Below, piece after piece: positions 40,001-55,000 of a stretch of 64,000 nucleotides of DNA. The stretch is from NCBI RefSeq assembly GCF_905475465.1, contig NC_062252.1:5952001-6016000 (forward strand). Direction: 5' to 3'. The position numbers were made by a program, and so were the translations under genes. The stretch is from Pieris napi (lineage: Eukaryota > Arthropoda > Insecta > Lepidoptera > Pieridae). The notes beneath the pieces are model-generated. The model did not search any database, was not told the origin of the DNA, and saw only the letters and a list, made by a program, of their open reading frames with translations. The stretch's first letter is position 1. Each line of letters begins with the position of its first letter.

Positions 40001-43000
40001 TTGTCTTAATCATTCTGACAGACGCATGAATAGCTCTCATTCTTATAAAATAATGTTTTAGCCTATTTAAAAAACAATCTAACAACGAATATCGACCTAA
40101 ATAGAAACATATTTTCGGATTTGAAGTATTTAGTGGAAAAGCAATAATGTATTAACTGTTAAGACAACGGTAAAAATGAGTGGTTTGGGCCCTCAAAGTG
40201 TGTGGGCAGCCCAGAAACGGCTTGAATCATGGGCTCGGGCTGCCAGGGAACGGACGTCCAGTGCCAGCAGCGGACAGAGTCATAACTCAACTGACAGCTA
40301 CGGTGATGACAAGTCACATGGGAGCCCCAGTGTATGTATAGCAAATAATATAAAACACTTATTATACATTTATACTATATGATCAGTGTCCATCGGGGCC
40401 GTTCAATTATTACGTAATTATTATTATTATTATCCTATAGGGTAGACGGGGGGGGGGGGGTTATTTTCTTATCTGGTGATTACGTCAGCAGTATTTATTT
40501 ACTTTTTACACACATTGTCTATGCTTGATAACGCAATGCATTTTCGAGGATTCCTATAAAAAAATAATACGTTTATGTACTGAGCTTTGTTTACTTTTGC
40601 TGACAAGAGGAATGGGGGGGGGGAAGTGCGGTAAATCAGCTTACGTAATACTTGTACGGCCCCCTGGACACCTTCAATAGCAGTAACAATTATTATATAT
40701 TTATATATTAACGCCTTTTTCCCAAAGGGGTAGGCAGAATCCACGCATCTCCAATTGCTACGGTTCTTACATCTTTCTCTCGCTTCATCCACTTCCATGA
40801 TTGTCACCATGCCAGCTCGTCGGTTATGGGATCTTTTAACTTGTCTCTTCTCTAGTACCTCCTGGATTTGGTTCTGGTAACGACAAGGCCTACCCAACCC
40901 TACTTCACCATTTACGGTTGCCTTGTATATCCTACTTGTTAACCGCTTCTCATTCTTCCGTTCTACATGACCAAACCACCCAAGCATCCTTTGGTATCCT
41001 TGTCATTACGTCCTCTTTTGAACCCAGACTGCTCACGTATCTCACTATTACTTATCCTATCACTCAGTGTTACACCACACAAGCTTCTTATCGCTCTCAT
41101 TTCCACAGCATTTATTCTACTTTCTTTCTCGGCCACACCCAACAATTTTACATTTTAATCCAATATTTTTTAAATTAAAGGTTTATCATACATTTTCTCT
41201 ATGAGTCTTTATTCATTTATCAACATAGTTTAGTAAAGTGTTCTGAGCACATAATAAGTACATATTTGGCTCAAAATACTCTATGTATTTTTTGTGATGT
41301 ATCTAATTTCATCTTCCTCAGCATTTAATTTCATCCATTGTATCTTAGACATTATTGTCGTGTCTTAATTATTAACTTTATAATATATGATTCAAGAGTA
41401 ATATTTCACAACCGCAAACTCAGGTATTCATGGCAAGACAACCAACGTTGAAGGAAGTTTATAACAGCAAATATTTTAGCATTGTTACCTGCACTGTACA
41501 CGTTTCCTAAACCTATTCATGGTTTCTTAAGTTTTTTCGTCAAATAGCTAATCTCTTTACAATTTAGTCAAGACTTACAAAGTTTATATATTTTTTTATC
41601 ATAGTGTTTTTTTTTTAAATCAAGATAACTAACACCTATAATCTATATTCTATGTTAACTTTACCGAAACACAGTAGTATAGTTTAGTAGGCTTTTGCTG
41701 GCTGGTAAAGTAGCTTGCCCTCTCTTCCTTGCCCTTTGTAGTCTCTGTTACGCATAAAAAAACACCTGGTAGGTGTTTTAACAGTCTATTCCAAATTCCA
41801 GTTACATAAGCAACACGTAATAATTTATTCTGACAGGTATTTAAAAAAAACTTTGTAGACCTTAGAATCAACGTTTTATTGGTTCTTAAAAGTAAGAATA
41901 ATAAGATGTCTCTCAGTTCCTAAGGCATTTAATACTGACGTGTTTTTACTATTGTACCCAGGAAAACAACTAAGTAAATTTTCCCGATTGGTTAGTTTTA
42001 TCTTTGGTAATAAAACTGTTGGTTCGCTGAAACCTAGAATAAAATTGTTATTTAGAACTTTCTCAGACGACGTTGCTTTCACACCCTTGTTTTTGTAAAA
42101 GGAACAGAAAGCCTATAAATATAAATGATTAGTTAAACAGACATACAAATAAGTCAATAATGCATAGGAATTTGGAAAAAGTCTGTGCCATACAAACTCG
42201 TTTTCTATATGTTTCTTCATAAGGACTATTATCACATTATTACACATTCTTCGTATAGAAAGCATAGCATGCTTGCAGCTCTGTGATAGATAGATATATC
42301 TACCTGTTATAAGAATAAATTCTCGTATTAAAATTTTTCGCTAAGCATATTATACTATATACAACATAGAAAATAGTTAACACCGAATTTTCGAGATACA
42401 AGCGTCAAGAGCACGGGTTTCTGTCATATCCGTAAACAATGATTATCAGTTCCGAGCATTAAGTGGGTGGGATGAATATCGAAATTTCGTCCGGATCACG
42501 TTGCCAAAACGGAAGTTAAGTAAAGGCTGTATTAAGCTTTTCATCTATCTATAAATCTACGTAAAGAGGTTTTAAAGTTATGCCAATATCAAGTCATATT
42601 TTAAAAGACCCGAATTTAACATTAGCAGATAAGATAATGATGATGATTTAGTAAGTTGTGCTGGTAACAAATCTTAAAAAAAGAATTCCCCTTCAAACTT
42701 GTTGATTAAAAAAAAGAATCAGTGGCGCTACAACCTCTTTTAGGTCTTGGCTTCAGATTTCTAAATCTGTTTCATGATCATTTTTACACATAATAGGCAA
42801 GTAGGTTTAAAAATGATCAGCCTCCAGTGCCTGACACACGCCGTCGACTTTTTGGCTCTAAGACATGGGGATATTCTTTACACTGGCCGGGCAGGTATTT
42901 CTCGGGCAGTTGTTGATGAGTACCGGAACAAACTTGTGTCTGAAATCGAAACTCTACTACGTGGAGTCTCAGACTGGGGAGACAAAACCTAGTCCAATTT

Positions 43001-46000
43001 AACCCCAAGAAGACACAAGTTTGCGCGTTTTCCGCTAAAAAAACACCCTTTGTCGCTACTCCTCTTTTCGAAAACACTCTTCTTAAAGCCACAGCCAGCA
43101 TTGGAATACTTGGCGTTGACATATCGAACGACGTTCAGTTTCGCGGTCACTTGGAGGGAAAGGCTAAATTAGCCTCCAAAAAGCTTGGTTTGCTCAGCAA
43201 GGCGAGGCGGTACTTCACTCCGGGCCACCGCATGCAACTATATAAAGCGCAAATTCGGCCCCACATGGAGTACTGCTCTCACCTCTGGGCGGGGGCTCCC
43301 CAGTACCAGCTCTTTCCACTTGACCGTATACAACGCAGAGCGGTTCGAATCGTCGATGACCAATCCCTCTCCGAGCGGTTTGATCCTTTGGCGTTGCGTA
43401 GAGATGTGGGGTCACTCTGCATCTTCTACCGCATTTACCATGGAGAGTGTTCAGAGGAGTTGTTCGGATTAATACCTGCAGCTGAATTTCATCATCGGAC
43501 GTCGAGACAGAATACGAAATTCCACCCGTATCACCTCGACTTCCGCCGTTCCACAACTGAGCGTTTTTCAAGGCAGTTTTTGCCGCGCACAACCACTATG
43601 TGGAACCAGCTGCCCACTGAAGTATTTCCGAACCAACTCGACTTAGGGTCCTTCAAGAAAAGAGCGTACCTATTCTTAAAAGGCCGGCAACGCACTCGCG
43701 AGCCCTCTGGCATTGAGAGTGTCCATGGGCGGCGGTATAACTTAACATCAGATGAGCCTCCTGCCCGTTTGCCCCCCGTTCTATAAAAAAAAAAAAATGT
43801 CGGTTTCCTCACGATGTTTTCCTTCACCGTTCGAGCTAATGTTAAATGCGCACATAGAAAGTAAGTGCATTGGTGCACAGTCGGGGATCGAAGCTACGAC
43901 ATCAGGTATGGGAATCGCACGCTAAAGCCACTGCTCATTGTTGGCATGATTAATAAAGTATTTACGACAAGAACCTCCCAAACATTCTCCTAACAATATC
44001 GACCTGTATTTTGTCAAAAAGTATACACTTACATTTCATCCCACAGGAAATGCTGATACCAAAGGAGCACTGTCGCATTCAACCGCTAAGTGAAACGCGA
44101 ACTGCTACGTCACTTCCGCACGCGAGGCTCGCTCGCACGCCCTCTATTTCATCACAGAGCAGTCTGGATAGCGGCACCTCTAGGGCTACTGTAAGTTATT
44201 ATTGTATTACAAATGATTCTTCTAGAATACAATTTATTTATGAATAGCTAATCCTATGTATATACAATGAAATAAATAATTATAAGAAAACTTTGTGAAG
44301 CTTTGGCAGCGTTCGCACACAAGTTAATGAACTACATATCTAGTACAATAAAAACTAGTAACCTCTAAATCTTGATCACAGATTACTGTATCTGTTTGGT
44401 TATAAAAAAAATATTGATAGACAAGAACTTGACCGTCGTTGATCTTTAAGGTCTAAGAACTGCCGGTTTCCTTCACATGTTTTGCTTCACCGTACGAACG
44501 AGTGTGAAATGCGCATTTGTAAAAAAGCCGTAATCGAACGCACAACCTCGAGGTTAACGCACTTTCAAGCTACTATGCCAATAATACTCCACATACACAT
44601 ACACTGGTAATGCAAAAAAACTTATATCATTAATATATTCATTCATAGTTTTCGAGAAAAGAAGCCTACAGTAAATATTACTATATCATATACGAGATAA
44701 TTATAAAAAACCCAGGTTCCAGAGGCATTTGTATTACCATCGTATACAACTCCTCGCGATTCACTAAAAAGTTTTTATGTGAGTTCTTAAGTGAGTTCTT
44801 TATAGACTAGACTTAAGTTCGTTATAAATTTGCAGTTTCCCACCTTTGTTCTAGGATAAAATGCTCGAGTCTTTGTCCGCGTAGAAACCAATTACTTAAC
44901 TATGCCAAAAGATAAACATTTTCAAAAAATTCTATTGCAAATGGAACGATTAAACCATATGTGCAAAAGTTTAGTTTACACAAACGATGCGAGCACAGTA
45001 CCATTATCCTTTGAAACTTTGTAACTAACGCGAACTTTTCTATTAAAAACAAAACGCAATGAAAGTAGAATTTAGCTAAATTTTCTTTCAAGCTTTTCGC
45101 TTAGACTAATGTTATCTTAAATAATCGTCGTTGACTCTTTTATTTTTGGTAGATAGTTTAAATCCTTTAATTAGATGTTAAATGAATGAGTTATGAAAAG
45201 AAAAAACCAGATCATGTGGAAGTAAAAAGGTATATATAATAAATCTTTCTCCTCATCTACCGTTCCTTTGGGTCCACCTAAGGATATTGGCCTCGTCCAT
45301 TCTTGGCATTGAACCTTTGCATCCATTTGTAGCATGCATGCTTTAAAATCTTTCTATGAATTCTGTCTAAAGAAGTCATAGGCCTCCAAGAAATCTTTTC
45401 ATATCACTGTAAACAGAAAAAAACACGTGTTCTTTAAAATTATTGCTTAAACTGTATAAGTTCAGGTCAATGTACTTAATTTTTTTTTATAGTACAGTGG
45501 CCAAACGGGCAGGAGGCTTACCTGATGTTAAGTGATACCGCCGCATAGGCAAAAGGAGGTTTGGACATAGTAATTTGCTAAGTGACTGAGATCTGTCGTT
45601 CATTTTCGTTCGCTCTTCTAGTTTGTGATAGGCAGGTTAGGCTGGAAGCTTCGAGAGAAGCGCTTTATGCCACACCCAATCGAAGGCTTTTTCTGTATCC
45701 AAACTAAGCTAGTGCCCCTGCCCATCTATGTGTAAGGTATACAAGAATGTCACCAGCTGAACGAATATGATGAAAGCCGTATACCTATACAATATATAAA
45801 TTAAGTAGGGTAATTGCTAAATTCAACTTTGATCTGACCTTGCTCAACTAATGTCGAGTTAATTCGACTAACGATCGAGCTTTAATATTCAGGAATATAA
45901 TACGACATACAGAGAATTCATAATAATCCCAAAAGCAGGTCGACTTGTGCCAAGGCCAATACAATCACGCGTTATATTAGAGAACTAAATAATTTAATAC

Positions 46001-49000
46001 AGTTATATCAGATTCAAACGCGTTTACTAATTAAGGTTTTAATAGACATTATGTATTTGTGAAACGTGTTCTCAACGAAACATATTTATGTCTAGTCCGA
46101 ATTTCATGTGTACTAAAATAATATGTCATGTAACTTAACTTATTAAAAGGCCGGCAACGCACTCGCAAGCCCTCTGGCAATGAGCGGCTGTAAAAGCCTT
46201 CCTATCACAGCCCTGCGATTCTGTAACTCACTTCACGAACTCACGCAGCGGTTTTCGCATTGGCGGTCGCTCTCAAATCAGTCGTGAAGCAGTCATTTTA
46301 TGATTTGGCATTCTGATAAAAAAATAAAGTACAAGCTCCCACCTTTTCTGTGTGAGTTCGTGAAGTGAGTTACAGAATCGCAGGGCAGGGCTGATTTGCG
46401 AGGTGACAAACTAGGAGAATGAACGAAAATGAGCGATCTTACTTAATCAGATCTCAGTCACTTAGCAAATTACTATATCCAAACCGCCTCCTTTTGCTAT
46501 TATAATCAAAATCAATCATTATAATTGTATATGTCACGTTTAAAATCCGGAGAGATGATTTATCGGTTAATTGCATTAAATTAATCATATAATGCAAATT
46601 CATGCCGATTGACACTGGTATGCCATTAATCAGCTGAAATTGTTCGAATATTTCGCTACCATTTTATTTCACTTCTATTAATTTTGAATTATTATAATTA
46701 TTCGTTATTCATGCTATAATTAGAGTTTATAACTAACTTTTTAAAAACCAAAAGTTGTTGAATTGTTATTCGTTTCGGCGGATAAGATGGTCTTGGATTT
46801 GTGAATGGTTTTAGCGTTCTACGGATATTAAAATAGCTTATTATTCATGTTGTGTAATTTCACCTCTGACCTACCAAATAGATTAAAATAGCACCAAATG
46901 TTTTAACGTAAGAATTAAATAATTTCAATTATATTAAACTATAATAGTAATTGCTCTATAATTGTGTTAGTACCCCATAATTAGGCATTTAAATTATGAT
47001 ACTACGAGGCGGTTGTATATACCTTAACAATCGGTGTCATATAAAATAAAATAAACAAATGGGTAGTTTCACCCGTTATAATATGTTTGATATGTTGCAA
47101 TCTAAATTTATTCAATATTTGCCTCGAATTGAAATTAAACGCGAAGTCTTTCGGTGACCACTATAACATGAATCAATTAAATATATTAAATTCCCGTCAA
47201 AACGTTTGAAAGAAATATTTTATAAATAAAAACATAGTGTATTGATCTCTTTGAACTTTGATGCCACGTCTTTTGAGTCCTGATATCAAGCCACGCCACG
47301 TTGACTGCACTCAGTGCACATTCACAATGAAATATGATTCGCCTCGATGCACAAACGCAAAGTATTGCTATAAGATTTTAGATCGCAATTTATCTCTCTT
47401 TTACAATACAATTATTATAAATAATACAATTCTCTAATTTTGTCTGAATAACTGCAGTAAAATTTAATTAAAACTTTAGCTTACCATTTGTATCGTCATT
47501 TTTTTGCTTGTTTCGATATCCCGGTGATTATATTGCTTTTATTGGAAGATACATTAGGTTAATCGCATATTACAGGCGATTACCTACCTGCCTATAAAAG
47601 CTTTATCAAAGACGCAGATGCAATTAGTTGTAGCGTCACTGAATTAAGGATAATTATTATATTATATATTATAAATCTTAATATATATAAATATAAAAAT
47701 ATATTTGCACACCGTGTGCAGTTTGATCCAACTTAAAAGATTGGATAGCTTACATCTTAATTTATAGCCGCAATATTATTTTATTGCAAATATTTGTTTA
47801 TTATTTGATACAATTCTAACATATGGCGCTGTGTTGAAAGTACCAACGTTAGACATAAGCTACAATTTAATGGCATTACCACCAAAAAAGCATGGTGTTC
47901 CCCATGTCTGGTGTTCTCCTACCGTTTCCCTTGAATAGTTTACTACTATGTAATATAACAAAAAACTTTGCCACAGCTACGCTTGGCCGGTCTGCTAGTA
48001 TTCTATATATATTACTAATATTATAAATGCTTAAGTAGTTTAGTCGATTTTAATTAAATGTAGTATAGGAATAGAGTTGAACTACAAGAACATCCTATCC
48101 AGGTACGAAAAAAAAAGAGGTTGAAAGTTATGTAAGTTTGTATAGAAATTTGTGGCAAAAACTAGTTTAATAAAATTAACCCAAATTGCCCAAATCGACT
48201 TTCAGAGTCACCGAGGTTCTTCACCAGCGATTCGTACATTTGCTCCTGATGGACGAACCCTTGAGGCTGGTATAAGCATGCCAAGGTCGCCGTCGCCTCT
48301 CAGAGCGGCGTCTCTTGATGTTCGAGCCGCCCCCATGGCCCACGGCTCACTCGCGTCCCTGGCCGATTCTCCAGCACCACCGAGCCCCAGACATGTTGTT
48401 CCACCCAGATGTTTGTCACCGCTGCTTATGCCGCCCAGGTAAGATACACTAAAATCCGTTAAAAAATTTCTCACAGCCTAGCCATAATATTATTCAAATC
48501 TAACAAAATAATAAATAACATTATTTTTACGATATTGTATTGCTTTAGATTTTCTATGATGATTACTCATAGTAGTGAGTTATTAATAAAACCTTTACAC
48601 ATTTAAAGAAAACACTTTTTAACCGGATGAAAGTTATGTATTATTATAAATTTACAATTATTTAACATAATTTTTAATTTAATTAAAATAGAGGACACCG
48701 TGAGCCATTTCTGCCAAAACCCTCCATCTTTTAGTCGATACCAACTCCGGGGAAATAAATACAGATAATGCAAGTTTTTCTACAGCCGTGATACTTTTTT
48801 TGACATTCAAAACCTTTTGTCTTCAGTCACCGTGACTACGCACGCTGTAAAGCACGAGAAACGTCGGTTAAATTTAAAAGTATGTTAAATAATTGTAAAT
48901 TTATAATAATAGATATCTTTAATCCAGTAAAAAAGCGTTTTCTTTAAATGATGATTACTTTTCTTTCACTACGTTACTTTGAACACCCGATAATAAAATG

Positions 49001-52000
49001 GCATAGCCGCATAACTATGTAATGTTTCTATGCCGCATTAACCAAAAAAACACTTAAAGTCGTGTATAAAAGAATAATAATTGTGTTTTCAATATCCAAA
49101 GGTATTACTCAACCCGTTGTTTACAAAAGCTGTGTCATCAATTACTTGTAATGACGATGGATTGATTTGTGAGCGTGCGTGTGAAATAGTATTATTTATT
49201 CAAATGTTCTATCATTACAAATGATTTTATGACTAAAAATGGGCGTTTATTTTTGTAATATATTTTAGAGTTCAGACTTAACACAATAATTAATTACCCG
49301 CATTCATACGTTTTTTTTAAAAGGTTATTCATCCCGTTTGTCAATCTTACGCAGATACTAATACGTATAAAAATTAAAATGAATATATCAATGTTAACTT
49401 AAACAATTTTCTTACGTTTACGTCCATATATAAAAAGGATTTTCGTTGCCGTATATTTCAATTTAAATTGGTTATAAATTAATGGTTGTTTCATTTATCA
49501 TGCATATCAAAAACCAATTCTCATTTTGTATCGAAAGGTAAACGTTTCACGAAACCATGAGTTTGCTACTTGTTTACCCTACAGATACGAGGATCGATTG
49601 CTTATGAAATGGTTCGTAGCTCGTAGACCGCTACACGCACGAGTCTACGTATTTCGTAGAACCTGTTTGTTATTGAATTCATTCGTAGTACACGATATGC
49701 ATTCATAAAAAACTCAAACATATGTTATGTATTCTACTTTAACTACGTGATGCTCGGATAAAAATTTGTGTTAACTTTTAGAATATTTCAACAAAAGGTC
49801 CAAAGGAATCAATCTGGCACAAGCGTGCCATCCCAAGCGCCGGGTTTCCACGCAAATTGAAGCAAACTCAATTTACCTCCCCTCCTGTAGGAAATAATAT
49901 CATGTTTATACAGTAACTCTGAACATTTAATATTAATATTTTTTACTTAAATATTTGTTTTATTTGATGATCGGTTCGTTTCAAAACAAGATAATTTGAC
50001 AACTTATTGAAGTTAGATGTTAAAGTTTGAATAGTACCTAATACGTGATACTTAAATAATTAAAGCCCAATACTTTTAAACGGACATTGTTACTAATATT
50101 CTGTAAAGATCGAACGTAGGTTTAATATTTTATGTCCCCAGCTGTATAAAATGCTCTTATCTTTGTTCCTTGAAAATATGAAATTACTTCACTGCTAGTT
50201 TACTTAACTATTCTCCTATACTATTCATTTCATATTATCCAACAACACTGCAGACACCTCGCTCGACACTAAACTCGACACTTTATCGATATACACAATC
50301 GACGTTGTTTAATCCGATAATTGCTTTTCCGTTTTATCGTGTATATACTATTATTTACTATTTCCAATTTGAGAATGAAATAAAACGATTATAGAAATGT
50401 TAATAAAATTGTATTCTGTATTCCGCGCAATTACCAATATAATCAAAAACGCTTTTAGATTTAAGATGTTCGTATGTATGTATGTAATGGTTGTCGAATG
50501 GTGAGCTTTTATCAATATAAATCGCCATGATGAATATTGTTCGTATGGCTAATATTTTGTTTAACAACAACAATTTTAAATAACGTGTAGTTGAAATCTT
50601 TGAATAAAAATAAGGGTATACGGTATACCCTAAAATGTATAACTTATATATCTATATAGGGCGTCCCAAAGTTATGGCACATGAAGGAAAAGTATCTTCG
50701 ATTAGTAGTCGGTTCGGTTCCCAGACGAGGCAAGTAATTTTTTGAAAATCTTTGAATTACTAACCCTATAAAATAACATAAAGTCTTCTTTCAGTTAAAT
50801 ATCTACTAAAATAACCAAAAATACCTCTTTCAGTATAAAATCTATACGTTATTAATGTAAACATGTTTCATGCTCTCTGTAGTTTATATTTAAAAATAAT
50901 TCAGTATAGAACAATTTCAGAACAGTTTACACATGATTTCTTATAATCAAGTCAAAAATTTTGCAACTAAAAAATTCAAAATGAACAGTGTAGTGTAATC
51001 AACGAGAAAGCACTCAAGTTAGATTCATAAGTTATTTAGGGTACATATCACCCTGGGGACAGGCAGAACTGTCAACAGTTCATGTACTGCTGAACATTAT
51101 ATTACAATATTATACTGAATTATTTAAAAGCCAAGAGGGATATATGACATAATAATACTGGAATAGGGTTTAAGATATTTACATATACTGTTATGATTCC
51201 ACTGCCTGAATTAACCACGGGGAACATGATGTGTCACAAGAGGTTCAATTCCCCGGTAAAACACAGGATGAGAGGACTTGAAACACACATGCTTTGATTA
51301 GTTTGTTTATAGTTTTTTTTATTATTAGTATAAATAAGAATTGTTTGTGTTCCGCATATAAAATCAAGTTATAATTTTTTATAAGTTGGGTTTTTGCAAC
51401 ATTTAAATGACAAAAGGCTTATTTATTAATGATAATTATTTCGGAGTGCCTCATATCATAATATATATAATATTTTACAATTTTTTTTACATTTTGGTGA
51501 CCTGAAATTATTATACCATGCTCTATGAAAAATATAGCGTTTCAAAGGTCCGATGACTGAATTAAATATTAAAATGCTTATTCCATATCGCTGGTCCTGT
51601 TTGAAATTTTTAGTAGCTTTTAAAACTTTTCGTACTGTAAAAAAATACATATTAATGACTGTTTATATAGCGATTTCCACTTTAGGGGCTTTAAGAGAAT
51701 TATCTTCTAGATCTAATTATCTTTCAGATAAAATTCTAACTTGGTTTTTATAAAATAAAGATATTCCATTCCATCTTTGTACTTACGTTAATTACCATCA
51801 ACTGAACCTTTAATTGAACGTAACCTGTATTAAATTCACTTATTGACCTGTTTCTACCCCGTTTAAAAGGTTTTAAATCATGTTTATGCTGACTACCGAA
51901 TAACAAAATACCAGTCCTTGATCTTGACTTGCCTGTGACCAGCCTTCTGTACCTGACACACACCGTTTTTGGGTCAAGGCGTTTTCTTCACAACCTACAC

Positions 52001-55000
52001 CATAGGAACGAGTTTTAAACACGCACATAGGCAGAAAAACCTATTGGTGCACAGCCGCGGTTCTAACCTACGACCTAACGGATGTTGCAAGCTCAAGCCA
52101 CTAGGCCAACACTGTTCATCGAAAAACAAAGCAATAACTAAAATACAAGAGATAAAACCTTTTAATATTTTTTAGAAGAATAGACAGAAGCAACTCCTTG
52201 GTGGAAAGCAGCAGTGGAGCCGGGCCACTCAGCCCAGGCGGTGGGGCAACTATCAGTTCCCTTGGGGCCCTTCAACCAGACCTTTACACGAAAAGAGAGG
52301 CCCCATTGGTAATCGAATTGGAAGGGCCTGGACCATCACTCGGGAGAATCCATTTGCGATTGAAATACGACTTCGATCGATCTGACTTGGAAGTTCATCT
52401 TATTGAAGGTACACTATTTGAAAAGGTTTGGTTTTGAAGTACACTGCCAGTGTTAGGCTAGGCACGTGTTTTCTATACTAATATTATAAAGAGGAAAGGT
52501 TTGATTTTTTGTTTGTTTGAAATGAATAGGCTCCGAAACTACTGGACCGATTTCAAAAATTCTTTCATCGTTGGCAAGCTACACTATTCCCGAGTGACAT
52601 AGGCTATGTTTCATTTAAAAAAAAATTAGGGATGCTTACTAAAACTTGAATAATCTAACCCAAGGTGTAATAAAATAAACAAAAAACTTCCTTCAATCGC
52701 GTGCGCTGCGAAAACTATTAATGATAGAACAAAATGATGTAGTTCAATTTTTTAGGACACATCACTTTCTATGAAAAATGTCGCGGCAGCATGTCTCTAT
52801 CTTTTATAGTTACGTCACAATAAGCACCCTTTTATTAATTTTTTTTTATTGAAATACCACCGCTAGAAAAGGCTCTTTATTCGTACCTAGGTATTCATCC
52901 TTATCAAAATAAATACCAACGTTTCACATACGCTACAATTTAATGGCATAACCACTAAAAAAGCATGGTGGATTGGTGTTCTCCTGCCGTTTCTCTTGAA
53001 TAGTTTACTACTATGTAATATAACAAAAATCTTAGCCACAGCAACGCTTGGCCGAGTCTACTAGTAATGTATAAAATGCCGTGACACTATCGTAACGATG
53101 GTAAGGTAATACCGCAAAAATTCCTCAAGTGTGCAGCTTGCTATAAATACCTCGTGGATTCTGCATGTGTCAAAAAAAATCGTAGTAGCGGTACTGTTTC
53201 GAACTTTTTTAATACATTCCACCTCGCTGTTCTAACTTTCTTTATCTATTCCGTGCTTTTAATCTTTATATGCGGCGATATAAACTTTTATACCTACCCA
53301 TTAAAAATGTGAGATTACTTAACTCATTCGTTACACAGCCATAAAATGTTCTCGTTCTCGTAGAATTACTTGTCTGTGTCTGTACTCAAACTCAAAAGAA
53401 CTTTATTCATATAGTAACCAAGTACACTTACACAGAAAAGATGTTAAATATAAATTTACTACATACTATTCTGTGCTGGATGGGAAATATTCGGATGGGT
53501 TGAGGTCTTAGCAGTGGGAAATTACTTTCTTTCATATTGACAATGCTATTACATAATTATAGTCTGATATTAATTATCTTAATACGAAAAAAATAATTAT
53601 ATACGGTTATGAAATATAACCAGCCAGTTCTCTTTCCGCACAGAACCTATAATGTATATTACTATGACTCCAGCTCATGATTTGGCGGGCTATGAAGCAG
53701 GGGGTTTCAACGATCCCTATGTGCGTGTGAGTCTCATACCCGAAGTTGACACTCGGGTGCGCCAGACCCCAGTACACAGGAATGAGGCCAACCCGTTCTT
53801 TGATCAGCACTTCAAGTTTCCCGTATCACATGATGATCTCAGTGACAAGACTCTTCTACTTCAAGTTTTTGATTATGACAGGTAGGTATTTTTAACTACT
53901 GCATCGATCTTATTAGTATATTATCAATAGTATTAAGAAAACAAAATTGCGTAGATATGCTAGATATTTTGTTATAGAATGTAAGTAAAGGAATTACTTT
54001 TAAAGGAAAATTCCGTTACTTTTCGGTATTATTTTTAATACGAAAAGTTGTGTTTATTTTAAATTATAGCTTTTAAATAAATTATTTGTATAGGTACTAA
54101 TTACTAATGATAATATGTTAGAAAGTTTAATATTACATTATAATCAATGATACAGGCTTTCGTAGGCTCTTCGGAAATATATTTAGCCCTCGTTAAGTAA
54201 TTCTACTTAATAGATTTAGCAAGCCTGGCATGCGACCTATCATAAAACTTCAGCTACTTAATTCAATTCCAGATTTTCCCGTAACGAAGTGATGGGTTCA
54301 GCAAAAATACCTCTGGCAAAAGTGGAAGTGGCAGGTGGAGCCGAAGTCTGGGCTGAACTTTCCCGAGAGAGAAGACCGCCCGAAGAGTTGCAAGAACTAT
54401 TGTTATCCTTGTCTTACTTGCCTTCTGCTGAACGACTGACCGTCGTGGTATTGAAGGCTCGTAATCTTCTGCCTCCGCAGGAGGGGAAAGATGCTTTGGG
54501 TATACTTCCAAATATATAAAAGACAATTCCCTTTCTTCATCGTGTCCGAATCGTAATATTTCTAGTTCCCTGATAAACGTTGCTAAGTGAATAGAATTAC
54601 CAATATGAAGGCAATGCAATGTGATCAAATTTTTTTTGTGTGAACGTCACAGATTTTTTTAATCACAGTTATCATAAATAACCGCAGCTATCAAAGCTAC
54701 AAGTAAAAACAAAATAATAGGTCTTCGTGTTTTTTAACGTCGATAACTTAATATTACTTACATTAAACAGGACAGAGTATAAGGACTAAATCATAAATAA
54801 ATATTTATTTGAAGTTCATTTGAACTTTTCAGATGTTTGCGTGAAGGTCTACCTCTTGGTGAATGGAAAGAGAGTGAAGAAGAAGAAGACGAATAGAAAA
54901 GAGATAAATAATCCTGTATGGAACGAGGCGCTTTCTTTCAGCCTATCGTCTTCCAACCTACAGGAAGCCTCAGTTGAAGTAATTGCAAAATGATAATAAT

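Noticed and set aside
48208..48474. Antisense frame opposite Syt12-like exon 5
   Set aside because: It mirrors the GC-rich proline/serine exon on the other strand; a shadow.
51553..51753. 66-codon frame as an extra synaptotagmin exon
   Set aside because: No acceptor or donor in phase with exons 5 and 6, which already join perfectly.
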